Positions 18,407 through 25,544 of a stretch of 33,381 bases of DNA are shown in pieces. Below the pieces are notes generated by a model. That model saw nothing but the letters and a program-made list of their open reading frames with translations. It was not told the DNA's origin and ran no database searches. The first letter of the stretch is position 1, and every line of letters starts with the position of its first letter. Source of the DNA: Acidimicrobiaceae bacterium (GTDB lineage: Bacteria > Actinomycetota > Acidimicrobiia > Acidimicrobiales > Aldehydirespiratoraceae); NCBI GenBank assembly GCA_028819505.1, contig JAPPLH010000065.1, forward strand, positions 1-33,381, in the 5' to 3' direction. The position numbers were made by a program, and so were the translations under genes.

Positions 18407-21366
18407 GGCGTCGGGACGGCTGGTCGGAACCCGGCAGGCGGACCACCTCGGTGCCCGCGTCGGTCCTCGTCGGCGCGGTGGTGGCGCTGGTGACAGCGTT
18501 CCTGGTGGCCAACCTGAGGCCGTGGCTCTGGTTCACGGACACCACACCCACCGGGGGCGATCTCGGCGCCCACGTCTGGGCGCCGGCCTATCTGAGGGAC
18601 GTCCTCATCGGCGAGCTGAGGCTGACCGGGTGGACCCATGACTGGTACGCCGGTTTCCCCGCCTTCACGTTCTACATGGTGGTCCCGTCGCTGCTCGTCG
18701 TGATGATCGACGTGGGTCTCAGGCTTCACGAGGCGGTGCTCGCCCACTTCGCGGTGGCCCTCGCGGCCGGTTCGGCCGCGCTGGTGGCGGTCCGCCGGAC
18801 GGGACGGTCCGCCTTCCGGTGCTGGGCGGTCACGTTGGCCGTCGCCGGGGCGGCCGGTCTGGCCAAGCTGTTCGTCGTCGCCCCGGCGGCCAACCGCGCC
18901 CTGGCCGCTCTGCTGCTGCCGGCCCTCGCGGCCTGGTACGCCTGGTACCGCTTGCGCCGCAGGCCCCGCTGGCGGGCGGGAGCGTCGGTGGCGGCGGCCA
19001 CCCTGACGCTCGTCGTGGTCCCCATGCCCTACGGCGTCGCCCTGAAGCTGGTGACGATCGCGGGGGTGGTGGCGCTGCCGGCGGCGGTGTGGGCGATGGC
19101 CCGCCTGGGCGGGATCGGCGCCGAGGGTCAGGCGCTGGCCGCGGCGGCCACCCTGCTGTTCCTCTTCGACCGCTCGTTCAACATCTACGGCGGGAACCTG
19201 ATGTCCACCATGGCGGGCGAGTTCGCCTACTCGCTGGGCCTGGCCGCTGCGCTCGGATACATCGGGGTCGCCGTCCGCGGCATGCAGACCGGCCGGCACC
19301 GGGTCCTGGCCGGCGCCCTGTTGGCGCTGACGGGGCTGATGCACCTGTTCTCTGCGTTCTTCGCGCTGGCCGCGGTCGCCGCCTTGCTGCTGGTCCTGCC
19401 GTGGCGGGCCGCCGAATGGCGACGCCGGCTGGTGTGGACCGTCTCCAGCGGGGCGCTGGCGGCGGCGCTCAGCGCGTGGTGGGTGCTGCCGTTCTGGTGG
19501 AACCGGGGCCTGCTGAACGACATGGGTTGGGGCAAGGAGCGCCGCTACCTGTCCTCGCTCTGGTCACGCAGCTCCTTCGACTACGACTTCCTAGCGAACG
19601 ATCCGCCGCTGCAGCTGTTCGTGGTGCTGGCGGCGGCGGGCGCGGTGCTGCTGTTCTTCCGGCGGGAACGGCTCGGCATGGCCCTGGCGCTGACCGGGGC
19701 GGTCGTGGCCGCCGGCTTCCTGTTACTGCCCGAGGGGCGCCTGTGGAACGTCCGGATCCTGCCGTTCTACTACCTCACCGTCTACCTGACGGCGGCTCTC
19801 GGCATCGGCGAGACGGTCCGGCTGGCGCGCTCGGCCATCGACCGCCGTCTGACGGCCCGTGCCGCCCGGGCCGCGGCGGACGAGGCCGGGGAGGCGGCCG
19901 GAGCTGCGGCGGCCGGCGAGGCCGGGGAGGCGGCCGGGGCCGGGGAGGCGGCCGGAGCTGCGGCGGCCGGCGAGGCCGGGGAGGCGGCCGGAGCTGCGGC
20001 GGCCGGGGCCGGGGAGGCGGCCGGGGCCGGCCGGTTCCGGGCGTCGGCGGGAGGGATCGTGGCCGGCGGCTCGGTCGTGGTGCTGACGGCCGCGGTGTTG
20101 GTGATGGTGGGACTGCCGCTGCGGTCCCTGCCCTTCGGGAACCTCGGAGACGACGGCGTCTACCGTTGGGGACCGTTCAGCTCCAGCGAATCCAACCTCG
20201 GGCCGTACTGGGTCGAGTACAACTTCGAGGGCTACGAGGGCAGGGGACCGACGGCCGCCGGCGGGGGCAGCTCGGAGTATTGGGACCTCGTCGCGACTAT
20301 GGACCGGATCGGCGGGAGCCACGGCTGCGGCCCCGCCCTCTGGGAGTACGAGGCCGGCCGGCTCGGCTCCTACGGCACCCCGATGGCGCCAATGCTGCTG
20401 CCGTACTGGACCGACCGGTGCATCGCCTCGATGGAGGGCCTCTACTTCGAGGCTTCGGCCACCGTCCCGTACCATTTCCTGATGCAGTCGGAACTGTCGA
20501 CCGCCCCGTCGAGGGCCCAGCGGGACCTGCCCTACTCGGGACTCGACGTGGCCGCGGGCGTCGAGCACATGCGGCTCATGGGGGTCCGCTACTACATGGC
20601 GTTCTCCGACGACGCGGTGAGCCAGGCCCGGGCCGCGGCGGACCTCACCGAGGTCGGGGCGACGCCGCTGGGCCCGTGGGTCGTGTTCGAGGTGTCCGGC
20701 CACGCGCCGGCGGTCGGGCTGTCGCGACTGCCGGTGGTGGTCGACGGCCTCGACGACTCGAGCGACGGGTGGCTCGAGGCGTCGGTGGGGGCGTTCCTGG
20801 CCGCCGGCCGGGACGGGCCCGTGCTCGCGGCCGGCGGTCCCGACGCCTGGCCCCGGATGACTCTGCCCGACATCCGGGGCGAGCGCCGCGAAGACCTGTC
20901 CGGCGCCGATCTGGGCCGCGAGCAGGTGATGCGGCGGCTGTCGGACGTCCTCGGAGATGTCGCGCCGGTCGAGAGGATCGAGCCGGCGGAGGTCAGCGGC
21001 CTCGTCCGCGGCGACCATTCGATCTCATTCTCTGTGGATCGGGTGGGATCTCCCGTTCTGGTGCGAACCTCGTACTTCCCGAACTGGTCGGTGTCGGGCG
21101 CGCAGGGGCCCTACCGCGTCACGCCCAACTTCATGGTGGTGGTGCCGACCGGCACCGAGGTCCGCCTGACCTACGGCCGCAGCCCGGTGGAGTGGTTCTC
21201 GACGGCCGTCACCCTGGTGGGACTGGCGGCGGTCGTGTGGTGCCTGATGCGTTCGAGGGGGGCGCCGAGGGCCGGAACCGGCGCGACGGAGGCGCCGGGA
21301 GAGCCCGAGGCGTCGGGAGAGCCCGAGGCGCCGGGCGACTCGGCCCGGCCGCGAGGTTTTCGGTGA
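18403..21366 (+). CDS. Large membrane protein, PTPS-related / YfhO-like (GT-C-type)
   Basis: A 987-aa protein. The first extracytoplasmic loop, GGDLGAHVWAPAYLRD followed by WTHDWYAGFPAFTFY, is typical of the membrane family named 6-pyruvoyl-tetrahydropterin synthase-related, which resembles GT-C glycosyltransferases. About 12 membrane helices fill residues 15-580. A low-complexity Glu/Gly/Ala insert lies at about 494-542, then one more helix, then a large extracytoplasmic domain (about 570-930) ending in a YfhO-like module (TSYFPNWSVSGAQG, VVVPTGTEVRLTYG), a last helix and a Glu/Pro-rich tail. The start GTG 18403 overlaps the CPBP stop. The stop codon lies inside a duplicated copy of the next gene's 5' end, so the C-terminal residues may be secondary. 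A role in glycan transfer or flipping is inferred. Confidence 0.8.
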   Translation: MRRRDGWSEPGRRTTSVPASVLVGAVVALVTAFLVANLRPWLWFTDTTPTGGDLGAHVWAPAYLRDVLIGELRLTGWTHDWYAGFPAFTFYMVVPSLLVVMIDVGLRLHEAVLAHFAVALAAGSAALVAVRRTGRSAFRCWAVTLAVAGAAGLAKLFVVAPAANRALAALLLPALAAWYAWYRLRRRPRWRAGASVAAATLTLVVVPMPYGVALKLVTIAGVVALPAAVWAMARLGGIGAEGQALAAAATLLFLFDRSFNIYGGNLMSTMAGEFAYSLGLAAALGYIGVAVRGMQTGRHRVLAGALLALTGLMHLFSAFFALAAVAALLLVLPWRAAEWRRRLVWTVSSGALAAALSAWWVLPFWWNRGLLNDMGWGKERRYLSSLWSRSSFDYDFLANDPPLQLFVVLAAAGAVLLFFRRERLGMALALTGAVVAAGFLLLPEGRLWNVRILPFYYLTVYLTAALGIGETVRLARSAIDRRLTARAARAAADEAGEAAGAAAAGEAGEAAGAGEAAGAAAAGEAGEAAGAAAAGAGEAAGAGRFRASAGGIVAGGSVVVLTAAVLVMVGLPLRSLPFGNLGDDGVYRWGPFSSSESNLGPYWVEYNFEGYEGRGPTAAGGGSSEYWDLVATMDRIGGSHGCGPALWEYEAGRLGSYGTPMAPMLLPYWTDRCIASMEGLYFEASATVPYHFLMQSELSTAPSRAQRDLPYSGLDVAAGVEHMRLMGVRYYMAFSDDAVSQARAAADLTEVGATPLGPWVVFEVSGHAPAVGLSRLPVVVDGLDDSSDGWLEASVGAFLAAGRDGPVLAAGGPDAWPRMTLPDIRGERREDLSGADLGREQVMRRLSDVLGDVAPVERIEPAEVSGLVRGDHSISFSVDRVGSPVLVRTSYFPNWSVSGAQGPYRVTPNFMVVVPTGTEVRLTYGRSPVEWFSTAVTLVGLAAVVWCLMRSRGAPRAGTGATEAPGEPEASGEPEAPGDSARPRGFR
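19882..20028 (+). repeat. In-frame 36-bp tandem repeats inside the PTPS-related gene
   Basis: Units encoding EAGEAAGAAAAG (36 bp) and shortened forms AGEAAG are repeated three to four times, all in multiples of three bases. They lie between two membrane-spanning parts of the protein, in a segment predicted to be a loop. Pure GC composition and near-identical units suggest copy-number change by slippage. Confidence 0.85.
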
Positions 21367-21463
21367 TCGTCCCGGCCTGCCGCGAGGCCCGCTGCGGCCG
21401 CGAGCTGTGCAGCCGCCCAGCCGAATGAGGTTCTCGGTGATCGTCCCGGCCTACCGCGAGGCC
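21353..21463. repeat. 37-bp direct duplication of the GT2 gene 5' end
   Basis: 21353-21389 and 21427-21463 match at 35 of 37 bases (differences at one T/C and one G/A), 74 bp apart. The second copy is the real start of the GT2 gene (RFSVIVPAYREA). The first copy encodes RFSVIVPACREA in another frame and supplies the TGA (21364-21366) that ends the upstream membrane-protein gene. Confidence 0.9.
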
Positions 21464-22177
21464 GGCCGCATCGGCGGCACGGTCGCCGCTCTGCGGGCCG
21501 CCCTGGCCGGCGTGGAGGCCGACGGCGGCGCGGAGATCGTGGTGGTCGACGACGGCTCCGACGACGGAACCGCCGACGCCGCTCGGGTCGCCGATGCCGA
21601 CGTGGTGGTCGAGCTAGGAGTGAACCGGGGCAAGGGCGAGGCGGTGAGGGCCGGGATGCGGGCCGCTGCGGGACAGGTCGTGGCCTTCACCGACGCCGAC
21701 CTCGCCTACGCGCCGAACCAGTTGGTGGCACTGCTGGAGGAGGTGGAGCGGGGCGCCGATGTGGTTGTCGGCGACCGTCGCCACCCGCACTCGGTGGCCG
21801 TCACCGACCCGTCTCGGCTGCGCGGCGCCGGTAGCCGGACCGTGGCCGTGGTCCGGTGGCTGCTGAGGCTGAGTCCCGGCCGCGACACGCAGTGCGGACT
21901 CAAGGCCTTCTCCCGGGACGCCGCGCTGTCGCTGGCCGGGGCCTCGGTGATGGACCGGTTCTCGATGGACGTCGAGATCCTCTGGCTCTCCGACCGTCTG
22001 GGCCTGGATGTGCGGGAGCTGCCGGTCGAGGTCGTCAACCGGCAGTCGTCCTCGGTCCGGGTCGTCAGCGACGGCTGGGCGCTGGTGCTCGACATGTTCC
22101 GCATCCGGACTCGGGCCCTGCTGGGCCGTTACCCGCGGAGGCCGAGCCCGCGAGGCCGCGGCCGGGGCGACCCGTGA
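21425..22177 (+). CDS. GT2 glycosyltransferase, ALG5/DPM-like (polyprenyl-phosphate sugar synthase)
   Basis: A 250-aa protein. This GT-A enzyme probably moves a sugar from a nucleotide donor to polyprenyl phosphate on the inner face of the membrane. Motifs: FSVIVPAYREA at the start, VVDDGSDDGT (40-49), NRGKGEAVRAG (67-77), TDADL (89-93) as the DxD metal site, and DTQCGLKAFSR (154-164), which is close to the QCGFK motif of dolichyl-phosphate glucosyl- and mannosyltransferases. There is no membrane anchor, unlike many bacterial relatives, but the C-terminus is basic. ATG 21425 is preferred to GTG 21407 because the family starts right at the first strand. Its stop lies in an inverted copy of the dispersed intergenic repeat. 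It would supply lipid-linked sugar for the neighbouring GT-C-like proteins. Confidence 0.85.
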   Translation: MRFSVIVPAYREAGRIGGTVAALRAALAGVEADGGAEIVVVDDGSDDGTADAARVADADVVVELGVNRGKGEAVRAGMRAAAGQVVAFTDADLAYAPNQLVALLEEVERGADVVVGDRRHPHSVAVTDPSRLRGAGSRTVAVVRWLLRLSPGRDTQCGLKAFSRDAALSLAGASVMDRFSMDVEILWLSDRLGLDVRELPVEVVNRQSSSVRVVSDGWALVLDMFRIRTRALLGRYPRRPSPRGRGRGDP

Positions 22178-22200
22178 GCGCAGCGGTCCCGAGCGGGAGA
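22171..22200 (-). repeat. Inverted, degenerate copy of the dispersed intergenic repeat
   Basis: CCCGTGAGCGCAGCG, five unmatched bases and GAGCGGGA match the reverse complement of the 43-bp unit at 13801 with the same spacing (23 of 28 bases). The TGA at 22175-22177 that ends the GT2 gene lies inside it. The remaining gap to the phosphomannomutase start (22201-22269) shows nothing further. Confidence 0.55.
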
Positions 22201-22269
22201 CGCAACGCCGCATCGCGACCCGGCATCGTGCCGGCGCGCTCGCGCAAGCACCCCGGCGGGTAGACGGCG

Positions 22270-23622
22270 GTGGCCGATCTCGACGCCATCTTCAAGGCCT
22301 ACGACATCCGCGGGATCGTGGGATCCGAGATCGACGCCGAAGCGTGCTTCGCCATCGGGGCGGCCTTCGGAGGCCACGGGCGCGACCGGGGCTCGGCCCG
22401 TGCGGTGGTCGGCCGCGACATGCGCCCCGACGGCGCCGAGCTGTCCGCTGCCTTCTGCCGGGGCGCGGCCGCGGCCGGGATCGACGTGATGGACATCGGC
22501 CTCTGCGCCACGGAGATGGTGTACTTCGCGTCCGGGCTCTTCGACGTGCCCGGCGCGATGTTCACGGCCTCGCACAACCCGGTCGGCTACAACGGCATCA
22601 AGCTCTGCGGCCCGGGCGCGACCCCCGTCGGGACCGGCACGGGACTGGAGGCGATCAAGGCCCGCGCCTCCTCCGGGCCGCCGCGGTCGGCCACCGCTGG
22701 AGCGATCACCCGGCACGACATCCTGGCCCGGTACGTCGAACATGTGCTGTCCTTCGTGGATGCCGGCGGGCTGCAGCCGCTGCGACTGGCGGTCGACACC
22801 GCCAACGGCATGGGCGGCCTGGTGGCGCCGGCGGTCTTCGATCCACTGCCCTTCGAGGTCGACTACCTCCATCCCGAGCTCGACGGCACGTTCCCCAACC
22901 ACCCGGCCGACCCGCTCCGGCCCGAGAACCTGCAGGACGTCCAGCACAGGGTGAGAGCCGTCTCCGCCGATGCCGGGCTGGCGTTCGACGGCGACGCCGA
23001 CCGGGTGTTCGCGGTCGACGAGCTGTCCCGGCCGCTCTCGGGCTCCTTGAGCGCCTCGCTCATCGCTGCCGCGATGCTCGAGCGCGAGCCCGGCGCGACG
23101 ATAGTGCACAACGTGATCTGCTCCAGAGCCCTGCCGGAGGTCGTCGAGGAGCGGGGCGGCCGGACCGTGCGGGCGCGGGTGGGGCACTCCTTCATGAAGC
23201 AGGCCATGGCCTCCAGCGGCGCGCTGTTCGGAGGCGAGCATTCCGGCCACTACTACTTCCGGGGCAACTACGGCGCCGACAGCGCCATGATCGCGGTGCT
23301 GGTCCTGCTGGAGGCGCTCGGCCGCCACGACGGCAACCTCAGCGACCTGGCCGCACCGCTGGAGCGCTACGCCGCGTCGGGCGAGATCAACGCCGAGGCG
23401 CCCGGCCAGGATGCGATGATCGAGCGGGTGGCGGCCGCGTTCGCCGGCTGCGAGCAGGACCGCCTCGACGGGCTGACCGTCGATTGCGGCCGCTGGTGGT
23501 TCAACCTGAGGCCGTCGAACACGGAGCCCCTCCTGCGGCTGAACGTCGAGTCCAGCGACCCGTCCGACATCCCGGCCCGAGTCGCCGAGGTTCTCGCCCT
23601 GATCACCCGCACTGGCTCGTAG
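22270..23622 (+). CDS. manB: Phosphomannomutase / phosphoglucomutase
   Basis: It interconverts mannose-6-phosphate and mannose-1-phosphate (and possibly the glucose forms), feeding GDP-mannose synthesis for Gmd/Rmd. The 450-aa protein has all four alpha-D-phosphohexomutase signatures: the phosphoserine loop TASHNP (Ser101), the Mg2+ loop DGDADR (240-245), the sugar-binding loop GGEHSGHYYF (321-330) and the phosphate-binding loop RPSNTEP (414-420). The GEHSG form fits the PMM/PGM subgroup. The start is GTG 22270; the family start (AIFKAYDIRG) follows directly. It corresponds to pmmA (Rv3257c) in M. tuberculosis, where it also lies next to a SIS-domain gene and manA. Confidence 0.95.
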   Translation: MADLDAIFKAYDIRGIVGSEIDAEACFAIGAAFGGHGRDRGSARAVVGRDMRPDGAELSAAFCRGAAAAGIDVMDIGLCATEMVYFASGLFDVPGAMFTASHNPVGYNGIKLCGPGATPVGTGTGLEAIKARASSGPPRSATAGAITRHDILARYVEHVLSFVDAGGLQPLRLAVDTANGMGGLVAPAVFDPLPFEVDYLHPELDGTFPNHPADPLRPENLQDVQHRVRAVSADAGLAFDGDADRVFAVDELSRPLSGSLSASLIAAAMLEREPGATIVHNVICSRALPEVVEERGGRTVRARVGHSFMKQAMASSGALFGGEHSGHYYFRGNYGADSAMIAVLVLLEALGRHDGNLSDLAAPLERYAASGEINAEAPGQDAMIERVAAAFAGCEQDRLDGLTVDCGRWWFNLRPSNTEPLLRLNVESSDPSDIPARVAEVLALITRTGS

Positions 23623-23662
23623 CATCTGGTTACCGCCCGCCGTCGGAGGAGATGGCCCTGCC

Positions 23663-23926
23663 GTGACACTCGACGCCCGCCTGCTGGAGATTCTCGCCTG
23701 CCCCAGCGACAAGGGACCGCTGCTGTACTTCTCCGGCGAAGCGAGCCTGTACAACCCCCGGCTGCGCCTCCGCTACAGGGTGGAGGACGGGATTCCCGTG
23801 ATGCTGCTGGACGAGGCCGATCCGGTGGACGACACCGAGCACGGGCGCCTGCTGGCCAAGGCGGAGGCCGACGGAGTCGGTCCCACGTTTCTCGAGGCCG
23901 GCCGCGGCGGCGACGGCGCAGGCTGA
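23663..23926 (+). CDS. Trm112-like small protein, zinc cysteines lost
   Basis: An 87-aa protein. LLEILACPSDKGPL at the start and YRVEDGIPVMLLDEA in the middle identify the Trm112/UPF0434 fold. Typical bacterial members have a C-P-x-C pair and a second C-x-x-C; here only one cysteine remains, so a zinc ribbon cannot form. Trm112-like proteins can activate methyltransferases in other organisms; no target is known here. GTG 23663 follows a GGAGGA (23645-23650) at 12 bases, one of the few Shine-Dalgarno-like sites in the window. It lies between phosphomannomutase and the SIS protein, a position seen in other actinobacteria, and is probably co-transcribed with both. Confidence 0.8.
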   Translation: MTLDARLLEILACPSDKGPLLYFSGEASLYNPRLRLRYRVEDGIPVMLLDEADPVDDTEHGRLLAKAEADGVGPTFLEAGRGGDGAG

Positions 23927-23941
23927 GCAGGACGCCGCACC

Positions 23942-24907
23942 ATGGCCACCGAAGACCTGTTCGAGGCGCTCCGGCACCTTCCCGACCAGGTTCGCGACGC
24001 CGCGGTGGCCGCCGCCGACGTGAAAGGCCTCCCCGCGCCCGGCGAGGTCTCCGAAGTGGTGATAATCGGCGCGGGCGGGGGAGGGGTGGCCGGCGACGTG
24101 GTGGAGTCGGTGGCGCACCTCCAGGGCTCGGCGCCGGTCCTCGCCACCGGCGGTCTCAGCCCCGCCTGGCTCTCGGAGACCTCGCTGGTGGTGGCCGTTT
24201 CGCAGTCGGGCGACGACCGGCCGACGGTGGCCGCGGCCCGGGCCGCCCGCGCCAGCGGCGCGCACATGGTGGCGGTCACCTCCGGGGGCGAGTTGATGGC
24301 GCTGTGCACCGGCTGGGGTGTTCCGATGGCTCGGGTGGACCCGAAGGTCGGACCGGAGGCCGGACTCGGTGTGGTGATCGTCCCGGTGCTGGTGCTGCTC
24401 GAGCGCGTCGGCGTGCTGGAGGGCATGAACAGGCTGATCTCCGACAGCGCGGAGCAGATCGAGGCCCGTAGCAGGCTCATGGACGCCGACCACGCGCCGG
24501 TGGAGGCCCTCGCCGCGGGCGTGCAGGACCGCATGACGGTGGTCTGCGGCGCCGGGGGCGTCGGCAAGCACGCTGCCCGCCGCTGGGTCAACCGCCTCAA
24601 CCGGGTCGGCGACGTGGCGTCGATGCGCCGCAACCTCCCGGCCGACGAGGCCGAGGCCGCGACTTGGGCCACGCTTGCCCGTGGCGTCCCGGCCGGGGTG
24701 GCCGCGGTGGTGCTGCGCCACGACTTCGAGCCCCCGGGACTGGCCGACCGCGTCGACCTGCTCGGCTCGGCCGTGACCGCCCTGCACGAAGTGCGCGCTG
24801 AGGGCGAGGGCGCCCTGGCCCAGTTGCTGGACCTGGTGCTCGTCGGCGACGCGGTCGCCGCGCTGGCAGCCCAGCGTGGTACGGCGACCTCACCTGACTC
24901 GTCCTGA
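23942..24907 (+). CDS. SIS-domain bifunctional phosphoglucose/phosphomannose isomerase-like protein
   Basis: A 321-aa protein with two SIS (sugar isomerase) halves, about 30-150 and 170-310. VVIIGAGGGGVAGDVVES and VVAVSQSGDDRPTV correspond to the phosphosugar-binding glycine and serine loops of the PGI/PMI family. The second half reads MTVVCGAGGVGKHAARRWVNRLN, then NLPADEAEAATW where active archaeal enzymes keep a conserved Glu and nearby His; the Glu may be kept, the His is not obvious. The neighbours pmm, Trm112 and manA (remnant) match the M. tuberculosis Rv3257c-Rv3255c order, in which this gene is Rv3256c. It may isomerise fructose-6-phosphate and mannose-6-phosphate, which matters because manA is broken here. 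Activity is unproven for the actinobacterial group. Confidence 0.8.
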   Translation: MATEDLFEALRHLPDQVRDAAVAAADVKGLPAPGEVSEVVIIGAGGGGVAGDVVESVAHLQGSAPVLATGGLSPAWLSETSLVVAVSQSGDDRPTVAAARAARASGAHMVAVTSGGELMALCTGWGVPMARVDPKVGPEAGLGVVIVPVLVLLERVGVLEGMNRLISDSAEQIEARSRLMDADHAPVEALAAGVQDRMTVVCGAGGVGKHAARRWVNRLNRVGDVASMRRNLPADEAEAATWATLARGVPAGVAAVVLRHDFEPPGLADRVDLLGSAVTALHEVRAEGEGALAQLLDLVLVGDAVAALAAQRGTATSPDSS

Positions 24908-24931
24908 CTGGGACGGGCTCGCATGAGAACG

Positions 24932-25058
24932 CGCGTAAATAGGTGACAGCGCCTCGCGCCGCGGGGTGGCCATTCCCGCTCTTGTTCGCTTGCGCTCACG
25001 GGCCGCTCGGGCCACGGCCGCGCCCCGTATGGGCCGGATTCGTCCGCCTATTTGCGCG
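24932..25058. repeat. Intergenic element with 12-bp terminal inverted repeats, carrying the dispersed repeat
   Basis: CGCGTAAATAGG at 24932-24943 is repeated inverted as CCTATTTGCGCG at 25047-25058 (11 of 12 bases pair). Inside lies 24972-25012, a copy of the dispersed unit (TTCCCGCTCTTGTTCGCT, then GCTCACGGGCCGCTCGGG), and 25021-25046, which resembles 13919-13945. The ~127-bp size, inverted ends and intergenic placement look like a MITE. It fills the gap between the SIS gene and the manA remnant. Confidence 0.6.
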
Positions 25059-25079
25059 GCCTCAAAGGGTGGTCGCGCC

Positions 25080-25265
25080 GTGGAGCTGATCGAAGGCGTT
25101 GTCCGCAACTACGACTGGGGATCGCCCACCGCCATTCCGGAGTTGCTCGGCCGCCCCGAGGACGGCGAGCCCTGGGCCGAGCTGTGGCTGGGCGCCCACC
25201 CGACTGCGCCGGCCAAGGTCGGGGTCCGAGCCGAGCCTCTCGACCGGCTGATCGCCGCCGACCCG
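25080..25265 (+). pseudogene. manA: manA remnant (first ~62 of about 400 codons)
   Basis: Only the N-terminal strand region of mannose-6-phosphate isomerase class I survives. The zinc ligands and active site of this family lie later (from about residue 95 in E. coli ManA), so the remnant cannot be an isomerase. The position directly after pmm and the SIS gene is where manA stands in M. tuberculosis (Rv3255c) and relatives, which supports an original full gene here. No 3' part of manA is found between hicA and sahH, so about 330 codons have been deleted or replaced. Confidence 0.8.
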
Positions 25266-25544
25266 GTGGCGGTAACGGCACGCTCGAAGGATGCGACGGC
25301 AGCACGGCTGCGCCAATGGGCGGCCGCGGCTGTCCGGCATGCGAACGTAGCCGAGGCGGAGGACACCGAGTACCTCGTCGCGACCGTCGAGGGCTGCCCC
25401 GGCGCGTGGGCGTACGGAGCTACTGCCGCGGACGCGGTCGCCTACTTGGAGTCGGTACTTTTCGGATGGGCTGATGTCAAGCTGGCCGATGGCGACACCG
25501 ACATCCCGGAGATGGGAGGCATCAATCTCGTCCGTGGTCCATGA
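25080..25544 (+). CDS. Chimeric protein: ManA N-terminus joined to HicB-type antitoxin
   Basis: 154 codons from GTG 25080. Residues 1 to about 62 are the start of a class I mannose-6-phosphate isomerase (VVRNYDWGS, then AELWLGAHPTAP and LDRLIAADP). From about residue 74 the sequence changes to a HicB-type antitoxin: RLRQWAAAAVRHANV, EDTEYLVATVEGCPGAWAYG, TAADAVAYLESVLFGW and DIPEMGGINL, matching the HicB variant with LPGVWA-like and GIDL-like segments. GTG 25266 could be the antitoxin's own start (92 aa). The stop overlaps the hicA ATG (ATGA, 25541-25544). HicB normally neutralises HicA by masking its active site and may repress the operon. The antitoxin part has codons such as GTA and CTT that are rare in its neighbours, consistent with transfer. 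Confidence 0.75.
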   Translation: MELIEGVVRNYDWGSPTAIPELLGRPEDGEPWAELWLGAHPTAPAKVGVRAEPLDRLIAADPVAVTARSKDATAARLRQWAAAAVRHANVAEAEDTEYLVATVEGCPGAWAYGATAADAVAYLESVLFGWADVKLADGDTDIPEMGGINLVRGP

